Assembly: GCF_000424005.1 (NCBI RefSeq)
Contig: NZ_KE384121.1
Location: 1 to 64,000 of the forward strand
Length of the DNA: 64,000 nt
Direction of reading: 5' to 3'
Origin: Pseudobutyrivibrio ruminis CF1b
GTDB taxonomy: Bacteria; Bacillota; Clostridia; Lachnospirales; Lachnospiraceae
In this document: one piece after another, positions 54,435 to 62,328 of the stretch
Numbering within the stretch: the first letter of the stretch is position 1
Layout: every line of letters starts with the position of its first letter
Program-made: the position numbers and the translations under genes
Notes under the pieces: model-generated
Told to the model about the DNA's origin: nothing
Databases searched by the model: none
The model's input: only the letters and a program-made list of their open reading frames with translations

Positions 54435-55076
54435 TTAGTTATTCCATGCGTATTCCATCATGTCTATGCCAGGCTTGCCACTCCGGATTTTCTCGATTTC
54501 TTTGGTGCAAAAATCTATAGCCTCGTTGATGAACTCATCTGACATTTCTTTTGTGAAAAAGAAAATAGGCTCTTCTTTGATTGGCTGGAAGTAGTAGTTT
54601 AGGTTGGCCATAAAATTTGGCAGATCAAAATCGCTGATTTGGTTGAGATCCTCGTTGGCAAAATCCTCCGGTATCACAACGTCATTCTCTAGCTGATACT
54701 TGTTTATCACATACTGATTTACAATCCCATAATCCTTATGCAATCGCTCTACATTGCCCTGTTTATGCGGGTTCCAGCTATGCCTAACATATACATATTG
54801 CCTGTAAAGGGCATCTTGAACCAGGTGAAGATAGTAACCCATGTACAGGTCATCAGAAAGCATCTTCTCTCCAAACTCTTGCCTGTATCTGTCAAAGTCG
54901 TAGGTCTTCTTTGTACCCTCATTAACAAAGATTTTTAAGTGGGCATTCCTTTCCTTCTCGCCTTTAATCCCTGCATCTACTAGGATGGCACCAAACTTAA
55001 GCCTGTTCGTATCAGTAAAATCTATTTTTTTTGTTAGCTCATTTGTTATCGCCAAGTGCATTATGCTTGAAGCCAT
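54435..55076 (-). CDS. zinc-dependent phospholipase C-like protein
   Basis: A 213-residue all-helical protein with histidines and aspartates at positions expected in the zinc-dependent phospholipase C/S1-P1 nuclease fold: MASSIMHLAITNEL at the N-terminus and MGYYLHLVQDALYR with an HxxxD pair in the middle. No signal peptide, so it is probably not a secreted phospholipase. The start overlaps the upstream acetyltransferase gene by 16 bases and has GGAGAAG before it. Function unknown. Confidence 0.65.
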   Translation of the reverse strand: MASSIMHLAITNELTKKIDFTDTNRLKFGAILVDAGIKGEKERNAHLKIFVNEGTKKTYDFDRYRQEFGEKMLSDDLYMGYYLHLVQDALYRQYVYVRHSWNPHKQGNVERLHKDYGIVNQYVINKYQLENDVVIPEDFANEDLNQISDFDLPNFMANLNYYFQPIKEEPIFFFTKEMSDEFINEAIDFCTKEIEKIRSGKPGIDMMEYAWNN

Positions 55077-55549
55077 TTTTTCTTCTCCAAATGATAGTAT
55101 TTAAAATCGCCCTCTTGCTTGATAAATTCGAATCCCAGCTTATCGAGGATATGCTGACTCCTTGTGTTTTTTACAATGATATCAGCATTTACTTTTTCCA
55201 GTCCTAGCTCATCAAAAGCATATTGAATAGCCTGTCGCTCAGCTTCTGTTCCATAGCCCTTGCATTTGAAATCATCATTTTGCATATGGATACTGAGTTC
55301 ACATTCTTTATTATCAAAATCAATTTGCTTCAGCTGAACTTCACCAATTGGCTTATCTTCAAGCATTATGGCAAACAGTATTCTTGTTGGCTCCTGTTTG
55401 GAATCAAAATATTTATCAACCTTTTCTGGGCTGTATTCAAACGGCTTGAACATTGACATATCCATAAAAATAGCATCATCATTCTGCCAACCTTTATAAA
55501 GCTCATGACAAAGCTCTCTGGTCATCTTTTGTAATCTAATCTTCTGCAT
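55061..55549 (-). CDS. GNAT acetyltransferase (RimJ/RimL-like)
   Basis: A 162-residue acetyltransferase. The acetyl-CoA loop is in DDFKCKGYGTEAERQAIQYAF (loop residues K-GYG-E), followed by VNADIIVKNTRSQHILDKLGFEF and YYHLEKKKW at the end. Substrate unknown. Its ribosome site is weak; it follows the MazG-like gene after four bases and overlaps the next gene, suggesting an operon. Confidence 0.9.
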   Translation of the reverse strand: MQKIRLQKMTRELCHELYKGWQNDDAIFMDMSMFKPFEYSPEKVDKYFDSKQEPTRILFAIMLEDKPIGEVQLKQIDFDNKECELSIHMQNDDFKCKGYGTEAERQAIQYAFDELGLEKVNADIIVKNTRSQHILDKLGFEFIKQEGDFKYYHLEKKKWLQA

Positions 55550-55553
55550 GTCT

Positions 55554-55880
55554 CTACCATCTCTTCATGTTTGTCTCAAATTTATTCTCATATGCAACTT
55601 TAAGCTCATCTGCTGTAATCCCAAAGCATTGCATCACGTCATTGTAGTACATGAGGACATCTGCCATCTCTTCCACAAGGTGGTGTCTAAGTTCGGCATC
55701 ATTGCAGGCTTTTGTCCCACCATTCTTTTTAACAATGTCTATGACTTCACCAATTTCTCCAACCATCCACAGCAGCTTATTCTTCCCCGTCTCCGGACCA
55801 ATAGGCTCCCATTTATCTTTATATTTATCCTGAAGCTGTCTTTGCATTTCCTGCATCTCATTAATTGTAAAATCCGCCAT
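55554..55880 (-). CDS. MazG-like nucleotide pyrophosphohydrolase
   Basis: A 108-residue all-alpha NTP pyrophosphatase-like protein. The metal site is EIGEVIDIVK and HLVEEMADVLMYYND (ExxE...ExxD). The start at 55880 follows GGGAGAAG; the longer frame has no ribosome site. Such small MazG proteins hydrolyse nucleoside triphosphates or damaged nucleotides. It is first of a run with GNAT, phospholipase-C-like, radical SAM and nfo genes. Confidence 0.85.
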   Translation of the reverse strand: MADFTINEMQEMQRQLQDKYKDKWEPIGPETGKNKLLWMVGEIGEVIDIVKKNGGTKACNDAELRHHLVEEMADVLMYYNDVMQCFGITADELKVAYENKFETNMKRW

Positions 55881-55904
55881 TATCTTCTCCCTAAATAATA
55901 ATTC

Positions 55905-55932
55905 AATTTTGGCAGGTTTAACTGCCAAAATT
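55905..55932 (-). other. hairpin between the locus B gene and the MazG-like gene
   Basis: AATTTTGGCAG pairs with CTGCCAAAATT around a 6-base loop. It could be a terminator of the locus B gene, although the following T tract is broken. Confidence 0.65.
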
Positions 55933-55942
55933 AGTATCTATG

Positions 55943-56758
55943 TCAAATACAATACTTCTTAATCTTGTTCTCTACACTTTTAGCATCAAATGGTTTATCC
56001 TCTGATTCCATTGATATTAAAAGGTTATCTCCCACATTATACCCATTTTGTTCATATATGGCTATTTTTTCGAAGTTTTTCCTAGCATAATCTACATCTC
56101 CAAGCATTCCCAAATGCTCCCAATAAATAGTCTTCCGCTTCCTCACATTTAATATCACAAAATCAGGATAGACTGTATATCTGCTATTAAGCTCAAGCAA
56201 TGGCTCATAGCGATATGGCACATTATATTTATCCAGCAAGTCTGCAATTATCTTTTCAGATTTTGATCTAACATAAACACCTTGTGAGGTATAGTACTTA
56301 CCATCGCTTGGGAATGGATTCTGATTACCTGTATGCTCTTCCAGCCATCTTTGAATATACATTTCATCTGGCTCTATAATGGGGATTATCATTTTTTTCT
56401 TGGCTTCAGGCATATCCTCATATAGCTTAGTTATTATCTCTATATCATAAGTATTTATAATTTGCTCAAGCTTAGTCTTCTGCATTTCTAAAATATTTAC
56501 AGCAGCCATTTCATAATCCTTTTGAATAATTTTATTCACAAGCCTCAACTGCTTCTTGCCGGCATATTTCTTTATTCCAGTGCTTCTATCAACCAGATAA
56601 TATTGTGTGCTACCGTGACTTTTAGAAACATTTACTTTAAAGTCAGGAATATCTTTTAGCTTTGCGATATTTCTATTCCCTTTTGCTATCAGATTTTCTA
56701 TTTCATTCAATTGCTTTACTAAGTCCATTTTATAATTTTTCAACAGCCATTCCTCCAT
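55943..56758 (-). CDS. PD-(D/E)XK nuclease-like protein next to an inverted-motif array (locus B)
   Basis: A paralogue of the protein at 22939-23754, also 271 residues when started at the ATG at 56758; the two-codon-longer TTG start is not supported by alignment. N-terminal helical part with a probable coiled coil (~10-35) and STQYYLVDR near 55. The C-terminal nuclease-like part has VRSKSEKIIADLL, VPYRYEPLLEL, YPDFVILN and RKRKTIYWEHLG. The Glu-Lys of a classical E-x-K is replaced by Glu-His. No clear ribosome site; an array motif (GCCCGTAAA) lies 12-20 bases before the ATG. Upstream is an array of TTTACGGGT motifs. Function unknown; nuclease activity inferred. Confidence 0.75.
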   Translation of the reverse strand: MEEWLLKNYKMDLVKQLNEIENLIAKGNRNIAKLKDIPDFKVNVSKSHGSTQYYLVDRSTGIKKYAGKKQLRLVNKIIQKDYEMAAVNILEMQKTKLEQIINTYDIEIITKLYEDMPEAKKKMIIPIIEPDEMYIQRWLEEHTGNQNPFPSDGKYYTSQGVYVRSKSEKIIADLLDKYNVPYRYEPLLELNSRYTVYPDFVILNVRKRKTIYWEHLGMLGDVDYARKNFEKIAIYEQNGYNVGDNLLISMESEDKPFDAKSVENKIKKYCI

Positions 56759-56769
56759 AATCAACTACA

Positions 56770-57081
56770 TTTACGGGCGAAGCAAATAGATTACCTTTTT
56801 TACCCGTAAGTTTAAAAACACTAAAAAAATTTTTACGGGTATTATTTATAACTCCTGCAATATACCCGTAAATATTCCATCTTTTCACAGCATTTCCTCA
56901 TTATCCTAAAGTAACCTGCTCTCAATTTACGGGTGAATTCAGCCATTCAATATACTCACCCGTAACAACTTTTATTTCTTACGGGTAAAACTTACATTGG
57001 AGTCAATCCCGCCCGTAACCCTCAAAAACAACAATTTAAATTTACGGGTGCAGAGACAGTAAATAGCAATTTACCCGTAAA
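56770..57081. repeat. array B: five inverted TTTACGGGT/ACCCGTAAA motif pairs
   Basis: Ten motif copies form five inward-facing pairs: 56770-56809, 56832-56872, 56926-56965, 56979-57018 and 57041-57081. From the first T of TTACGGG to the last A of CCCGTAA every pair spans 39 bp, except 40 bp in the fourth. Bases between halves differ completely; gaps between pairs vary (22, 53, 13, 22). In pair 2 the arms extend symmetrically to TAT/ATA and in pair 3 to TGA/TCA. No ORF in the region. Confidence 0.93.
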
Positions 57082-57241
57082 TCCATTCTTCAACATCAAA
57101 AAATAAATTGGAAAACTTTGGCGAAATGAAATAATCTGCCATGACAGTGATAAATTAACATCACCTTTCAAACGATAGATAGAAATATAACTCCCTGCCA
57201 ATAAAATGTCAAGTCATCTGATGACTGCATCCCCACAAAAT
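57082..57241. other. non-coding stretch after array B
   Basis: AT-rich, no ORF and no further motif copies. A small inverted repeat AGTCATC/GATGACT (57212-57226) is the only structure I see. Confidence 0.45.
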
Positions 57242-57271
57242 AAAAAAGAGAGCCGATTTCTCGGCTCTCTT
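57242..57271 (-). terminator. terminator of the kinase-acetyltransferase gene
   Basis: Perfect stem AAGAGAGCCGA/TCGGCTCTCTT with a 4-base loop; T-rich run leftwards. Confidence 0.88.
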
Positions 57272-57299
57272 GAAGATATCTATTCAAAATAATCCATAT

Positions 57300-58406
57300 T
57301 TACTTTATTTCCTTTGAATACAGGAAATCATCGTCGCCACCATAATTAGTAATCTCTTTTACGAAGGAATATCCAAAGTGTTCGTATAATCCGGCGTTTT
57401 CCCAAGGTGTAGGAATATAGCTTCTTGTAAATCCCTGCTCCTTCAGATACTCATTGGCATAATCAATCAGCTTTCCGCTTATTCTGTGTCCGCGGTATTC
57501 TTCTGTCACAAACACACAGGATACCCAAGGATATAGTTCTGGCAAAGGATAATAATCCTCTTTCATAACAGATGCCATTCCGATTATATTACCGTTAGCC
57601 TTTGCTACGAACATGGTCTCCCAATCAGAAAACTCCCAGTTTCTCACAAGGTTTGCGATATGCTCCTTTACTTCAATCCATGAACAGCCCTCTATAAACT
57701 TCAATAAATCATCTGCCAACGGTGTACCTTTATCAACCTTTTGTATCTCAAAGTCCTCAGGTAAACACCATCCGAAATGCTTGGCAACAAGATTCGCTGT
57801 TTCCTCAACAGTTCTGTTTTCGTCACGCTCAAGCCAGAAGTAATCGCTGTTTTTGATAGAATTATAAGGATTGGCATTCAAAGAGCATAGAGTTTCATTA
57901 CAGTTTGCCTTTGCCGCCTCAGGATTAGTAGTACTTTCTATAAATTCCTTAAAGCCCTGATGGTCTAGTCTGTTGCAATACTCATCAACTATATCAACAG
58001 GCTCTCGAAGCATGAATGCTATTCTTGATGGCTCAGTTAATGTCTTTGCCTGGTCTAGTGTCAAATGGCAATCACAAATAACAGGCCCATTCTGAGATAA
58101 TCTTATAAGATCCAATAGAACAAAATCCAACTGCTCCCTTGTGTTATCAAGTAACCACTGCTTATACTCCTCTGGCTCTCTGCCAAAGAACTCATCTGCG
58201 CTTTCAAAGCTTTTATTCATGTTTGGCTGATGCTCTTTATCCGATAAAGCCTGATGAACTGGAAAATGCTCATCAATATCATAAACTGGAATACCAAACT
58301 TCTCGCCAAGTGCTTTTGAAACTGTTGTCTTGCCTCCGCAAGGTGTACCTGTAATAAAGTAAACGTTTCTTAAATACTCTTTAATTATATTGTCCTGAAA
58401 TATCAT
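57300..58406 (-). CDS. P-loop kinase fused to a GNAT acetyltransferase
   Basis: A 368-residue two-domain protein. Residues ~10-215 form a P-loop NTPase/kinase-like domain: Walker A is ITGTPCGGKTTVSKAL, and DIDEHF follows the second strand. Residues ~220-368 form a GNAT domain, with the acetyl-CoA loop in TEEYRGHRISGKL and ending PWENAGLYEHFGYSFV. Both substrates are unknown; small-molecule modification or resistance is possible. AAGGAG precedes the ATG. Stand-alone, with a structured leader upstream and a terminator after it. Confidence 0.82.
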   Translation of the reverse strand: MIFQDNIIKEYLRNVYFITGTPCGGKTTVSKALGEKFGIPVYDIDEHFPVHQALSDKEHQPNMNKSFESADEFFGREPEEYKQWLLDNTREQLDFVLLDLIRLSQNGPVICDCHLTLDQAKTLTEPSRIAFMLREPVDIVDEYCNRLDHQGFKEFIESTTNPEAAKANCNETLCSLNANPYNSIKNSDYFWLERDENRTVEETANLVAKHFGWCLPEDFEIQKVDKGTPLADDLLKFIEGCSWIEVKEHIANLVRNWEFSDWETMFVAKANGNIIGMASVMKEDYYPLPELYPWVSCVFVTEEYRGHRISGKLIDYANEYLKEQGFTRSYIPTPWENAGLYEHFGYSFVKEITNYGGDDDFLYSKEIK

Positions 58407-58434
58407 TTCGATTCTCCTTATATAAATAGTTTTT

Positions 58435-58483
58435 TAGTTTCGAGTTGATCGAAGCATGAAACTATTCAATAAGTCTCATGCTT
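58435..58483 (-). promoter_or_regulatory. leader with two competing hairpins before the kinase-acetyltransferase gene
   Basis: TAGTTTC (58458-58464 read leftwards) can pair with GAAACTA (58435-58441), or AAGCATGA (58476-58483) with TCATGCTT (58452-58459). The two helices share bases and exclude each other. No T tract follows, so control of translation is more likely than termination, if the leader is used at all. Confidence 0.4.
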
Positions 58484-58545
58484 TTAGATATTTCTTAACT
58501 TTAAAAACATTACCATTTCATTTTCCTCCAATTTGTTATTTCATT

Positions 58546-58583
58546 AAAAAAGCCGTGCTACGAACTATACATTCATAGCACGA
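58546..58583 (-). terminator. terminator of guaA
   Basis: CGTGCTA/TAGCACG stem with a 15-base loop, followed leftwards by GCTTTTTT. Confidence 0.8.
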
Positions 58584-58645
58584 CTATTTGTTTATACCAC
58601 AAAACTAATCAAATGTCACGTTTTTCTCAGTATGAAGATTTTTGT

Positions 58646-60193
58646 TTATTCCATCTCCACTGTTCCAGGTGGCTTAGAAGTCAAATCGTACATTACGCGG
58701 TTAACGCCCTTTACCTCGTTTATGATACGACTCATAACACGCTGAAGTACTTCGAATGGGATTTCTGAAGCTTCTGCTGTCATGAAGTCTACAGTCTCAA
58801 CTGCACGGAGCACTACTGCGTAATCGTAAGTACGCTCGTCGCCCATAACACCTACAGAGCGCATGTTTGAAAGGGCTGCGAAATACTGATCTGGAAGCTT
58901 TGCAAGACCAGCTTCAGCAAGCTCAGTACGATAAATATAATCAGCATCCTGAACGATGCGAACCTTCTCAGCTGTAACCTCTCCGATGATACGGATACCA
59001 AGACCTGGGCCTGGGAATGGCTGACGGAATACAAGATACTCAGGTAATCCAAGCTCAAGACCAACCTTACGAACTTCATCCTTGAAAAGGTTTCTAAGTG
59101 GCTCGATGATTTCCTTGAAATCAACATAATCTGGAAGGCCACCTACGTTGTGGTGAGACTTGATAACTACTGACTCGCCGCCAAGTCCTGACTCTACAAC
59201 GTCTGGGTAGATAGTTCCCTGTGCAAGGAAATCAACAGTGCCAATCTTCTTAGCCTCTTCCTCGAATACACGGATGAATTCCTCACCGATAATCTTACGC
59301 TTCTGCTCTGGCTCCTCTACGCCAGCAAGCTTTGCGTAATAACGGTCTGCTGCGTTAACACGAATGAAGTTGATATCAAATGAACCAGCTGGACCAAATA
59401 CGCCCTCAACCTCATCGCCCTCGTTCTTACGAAGAAGACCGTGATCTACAAATACGCATGTAAGCTGCTTGCCGATAGCTTTTGCAAGAAGTGCTGCAAG
59501 TACAGATGAATCAACACCACCCGAAAGTGCAAGCAATACCTTACCATCGCCAACCTGCTCACGAATCTCGCCGATAGTCTGCTCAACGAATGAATCCATG
59601 CGCCAAGTACCTGCTGTACCGCAGATATTACGAACAAAGTTAAATAAAATGTCCTTACCCTGAACAGTGTGAAGCACCTCTGGGTGGAACTGAATTGCAT
59701 AAAGCTTCTTCTCCTCACAAGCTGATGCTGCAACTGGGCAGTCTGCTGTGTGGGCAATTATTTCAAAACCAGGAGCTACCTTGCTGATGTAGTCGAAGTG
59801 ACTCATCCAAACGATAGTTGATTTTTCAACGCCTGCGAATAAAGTATCGCCTGCTCCATCAATATAAGTCTTAGTCTTACCATATTCACGGACTGGGGCC
59901 TTTTCAACCTTTCCTCCAAGCACATGCATCATAAGCTGTGCGCCATAGCAAAGACCAAGCACAGGTATTCCTAACTCGAAAAGCTCCTTAGTGTAAGTAG
60001 GGGCACCTTCCTCATAGCATGAATTTGGACCACCTGTAAGGATGATTCCCTTAGGATTCATTTCTTTGATTTGTTCAAGCGGGGTACGATAAGAATAGAT
60101 TTCACAATAGACGTTACATTCTCTGACACGGCGGGCTACAAGCTGATTGTACTGACCGCCAAAGTCAATAACGATGACTTTTTCCTGGTTCAT
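58646..60193 (-). CDS. guaA: GMP synthase (glutamine-hydrolysing)
   Basis: Converts XMP to GMP with ATP and glutamine; guaB of this window provides the substrate. The glutaminase domain (residues ~5-190) has the nucleophile in [11 protein letters not shown] and the histidine/glutamate in IQFHPEV. The ATP-pyrophosphatase loop is [11 protein letters not shown], and the C-terminal dimerisation domain ends with [17 protein letters not shown]. The length of 515 is normal. AAAGGAG precedes the ATG. Monocistronic, with its own terminator. Confidence 0.97.
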   Translation of the reverse strand: MNQEKVIVIDFGGQYNQLVARRVRECNVYCEIYSYRTPLEQIKEMNPKGIILTGGPNSCYEEGAPTYTKELFELGIPVLGLCYGAQLMMHVLGGKVEKAPVREYGKTKTYIDGAGDTLFAGVEKSTIVWMSHFDYISKVAPGFEIIAHTADCPVAASACEEKKLYAIQFHPEVLHTVQGKDILFNFVRNICGTAGTWRMDSFVEQTIGEIREQVGDGKVLLALSGGVDSSVLAALLAKAIGKQLTCVFVDHGLLRKNEGDEVEGVFGPAGSFDINFIRVNAADRYYAKLAGVEEPEQKRKIIGEEFIRVFEEEAKKIGTVDFLAQGTIYPDVVESGLGGESVVIKSHHNVGGLPDYVDFKEIIEPLRNLFKDEVRKVGLELGLPEYLVFRQPFPGPGLGIRIIGEVTAEKVRIVQDADYIYRTELAEAGLAKLPDQYFAALSNMRSVGVMGDERTYDYAVVLRAVETVDFMTAEASEIPFEVLQRVMSRIINEVKGVNRVMYDLTSKPPGTVEME

Positions 60194-60346
60194 TAGTCGC
60201 TCCTTTGAAATTATAATTGATATTTAAATTTCCTATATAATATATGCTTTTCCCTTTTTCTTCAACAGTTAATATTAATAATTTATTCTTCGTATCCGAT
60301 AACGTATATAGAAATATGTAACTATGCAGGGTTTCAGGAGCTTCAT

Positions 60347-60847
60347 ATGAGTATAAGTGTTACCAATTCCCTTTCACTAAGATTATATTATGGACAGTAC
60401 TCAGCACTTGTAAAAGGTTCAACCAGAAAGGATGCCACTGTAGGCACTCTCTCTTTTGCCGATGCAAGTGCCCTTCGTAATGCTGTCAGAAGACTCCAGG
60501 ACTACAAGTTTGAAGATGGGACCGAGGCTGAAATTCAGGAAAAACTCAAGGCATTCTCTGATGCTGTTAATAATACGCTGGATTCCGGGGCAAACTATGC
60601 GGGTAACAGCACATCTGTAAAGAATGCTGTATCGAAGATAAAAAATCTCAATAAAGAATACGCATCTGACTTAAAGAAAATCGGAATCACTGTGGATAAA
60701 GACGGCTCCATGTCTGTTTATGAATCTGCTTCCAAGCTATATAGTAAAGAAAAATTCTCAAAGTTCTTCGACAAAGATTCCAAGTATTTAAACGACCTTT
60801 ACAGCGCTGCCCAAAGAATCACACGCCGCGTGGACGTAAGGATTTAA
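60347..60847 (+). CDS. small protein of unknown function
   Basis: A 166-residue, mostly helical, polar protein I cannot name. No signal peptide or membrane helix. DLKKIGITVDKDGSMSVYESASKLY near residues 110-130 resembles the short turn seen in flagellar cap and hook-associated proteins, but the rest (LSFADASALRNAVRRLQDY) does not support a call. CAGGAG precedes the ATG. It lies between guaA (divergent) and trkA (same strand, 84 bases downstream). Confidence 0.7.
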   Translation: MSISVTNSLSLRLYYGQYSALVKGSTRKDATVGTLSFADASALRNAVRRLQDYKFEDGTEAEIQEKLKAFSDAVNNTLDSGANYAGNSTSVKNAVSKIKNLNKEYASDLKKIGITVDKDGSMSVYESASKLYSKEKFSKFFDKDSKYLNDLYSAAQRITRRVDVRI

Positions 60848-60860
60848 CTTGAACTTTTGC

Positions 60861-60903
60861 CCCATATAGATTACATTATCATATGGGAGATTATGTAATC
60901 TCC
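60861..60903 (+). promoter_or_regulatory. trkA leader with alternative hairpins
   Basis: Within 43 bases CCCATAT pairs with ATATGGG (60862-60887), GGAGATTA with TAATCTCC (60886-60903), and AGATTACAT (60868-60876) with ATGTAATCT (60893-60901). The third pairing excludes the others. The GGAGG ribosome site lies 12 bases downstream. Confidence 0.4.
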
Positions 60904-60931
60904 TAATACTATTTTGGAGGCATTTTCTAAG

Positions 60932-62320
60932 ATGTTGTTTAGTTCGTCTCAAAAAAGGGGACTTAAAATAATAATTGTAGGATGCGGTAAGGTTGGTCGC
61001 ACCCTCGTTGACAGACTTTCCAAAGAAGGTCACGACATCGTTGTCATCGACCAGAAACAGGAAAGAATAGATAATCTTACAAATCTTTACGATATCATGG
61101 GCATTCAGGGAAACGGTGCCAGCTACAGCACACAGTTGGAAGCAGGTATTAAGGATGCTGATCTTATCATCGCTGTTACTAACTCTGATGAGCTTAATCT
61201 TCTCTGCTGTACAATTGCAAAGCAGGTTGGTGATTGCGCTTCTATCGCAAGAGTTAGAAACCCAGACTATTCAAAGGAAATTTCATACCTTCAGGAAAAG
61301 CTTGGTCTTGTAATGATTATTAACCCTGAGCTGGAGGCTGCAAAGGAGATTTCTTCAATCCTTTCTCTTCCATCTACATTGGAGGTTTCATCATTTGCCC
61401 ACGGCCAGGCTGAAATGGTTGAGTTTAAAATCGAAGAAGGCAATGTTCTCGATGGTCTTAAGATTAAGGACCTTAGCTCAAACATCTCTAGCAAGGTGCT
61501 TGTTACAGCTGTAAAGCGTGGTTCTGAGATTGTTATCCCTACCGGTGATTTCACTCTTCAGGCTAACGATATTGTCAGCGCCGTAGGTGCCAGACGTTTC
61601 GCCCGTACATTCTTAAATGAAATCGGATTCAAAACACGTCAGGTTAAGGACTGTCTTATTGTTGGTGGAGGTAAGGCTTCATATTATCTTGCAAACCTTC
61701 TCCTTCAGGCTCGTATCAATGTCCGCATTATCGAGCGTAATAAGGAGCGTTGTGAAGAGCTTTCAGTTGCACTTCCAAAGGCTACTATTATCAACGGTGA
61801 TGGTGGCGATGAAGCGTTACTTCGTGAAGAAGGCATCGAGTATGTAGAGAGCTTTGTCCCTCTTACAGGAATCGATGAAGAGAACGTTCTTCTCACACTT
61901 TATGCTAATCAGGTAAGTAATGCGAAAGTTGTAACAAAAGTCAACCGTATTAATTTTGATAATGTATTATCTCAGCTTAACCTTGGTTCTGTGGTATATC
62001 CACGCCATATTACAGCTGAATCAATCATCGCCTATGTACGTGCCAAGAGCGCATCTGGCGATGGTGATGATATCCTCACACTCTATCATATGTTTGATAG
62101 AAAGGTAGAGGCCATCGAGTTTAACATTACTGAGAAATCAAATGCTACTGGCGTTCCATTCTCAGTTTTACAGTTTAAAGACAATGTCTTAATTGCCTTT
62201 ATTAATCGTAACGGTAAAATCATTATCCCAAGCGGTTCTGACACTATCGAGGTCGGAGACACAGTCATGGTTGTTACCACACATACTGGCTTTGGAACTA
62301 TATTAGATACATTGAGGTAA
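60932..62320 (+). CDS. trkA: Trk potassium uptake regulator TrkA
   Basis: Cytoplasmic gating subunit of the Trk/Ktr potassium importer, ~462 residues. Two RCK units are visible, with Rossmann loops IIIVGCGKVGRTL at the N-terminus and CLIVGGGKASYYL near residue 228. Each is followed by a TrkA-C ligand domain. The start was set to the ATG at 60932, ten bases after GGAGG; a TTG overlapping that site opens a longer frame. The stop lies eight bases before trkH, so the two are an operon. Confidence 0.94.
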   Translation: MLFSSSQKRGLKIIIVGCGKVGRTLVDRLSKEGHDIVVIDQKQERIDNLTNLYDIMGIQGNGASYSTQLEAGIKDADLIIAVTNSDELNLLCCTIAKQVGDCASIARVRNPDYSKEISYLQEKLGLVMIINPELEAAKEISSILSLPSTLEVSSFAHGQAEMVEFKIEEGNVLDGLKIKDLSSNISSKVLVTAVKRGSEIVIPTGDFTLQANDIVSAVGARRFARTFLNEIGFKTRQVKDCLIVGGGKASYYLANLLLQARINVRIIERNKERCEELSVALPKATIINGDGGDEALLREEGIEYVESFVPLTGIDEENVLLTLYANQVSNAKVVTKVNRINFDNVLSQLNLGSVVYPRHITAESIIAYVRAKSASGDGDDILTLYHMFDRKVEAIEFNITEKSNATGVPFSVLQFKDNVLIAFINRNGKIIIPSGSDTIEVGDTVMVVTTHTGFGTILDTLR

Positions 62321-62328
62321 AATAGGGC

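Noticed and set aside
56770-57081. TIGR-type guide array
   Set aside because: The fixed-span, dual-motif look is similar, but the neighbouring protein shows no Nop-type RNA-binding domain, and units are not regularly spaced.
56770-57081. Tandem terminators
   Set aside because: Stems of 7-11 bases with loops of ~20 or more bases and no T tracts would be poor terminators.
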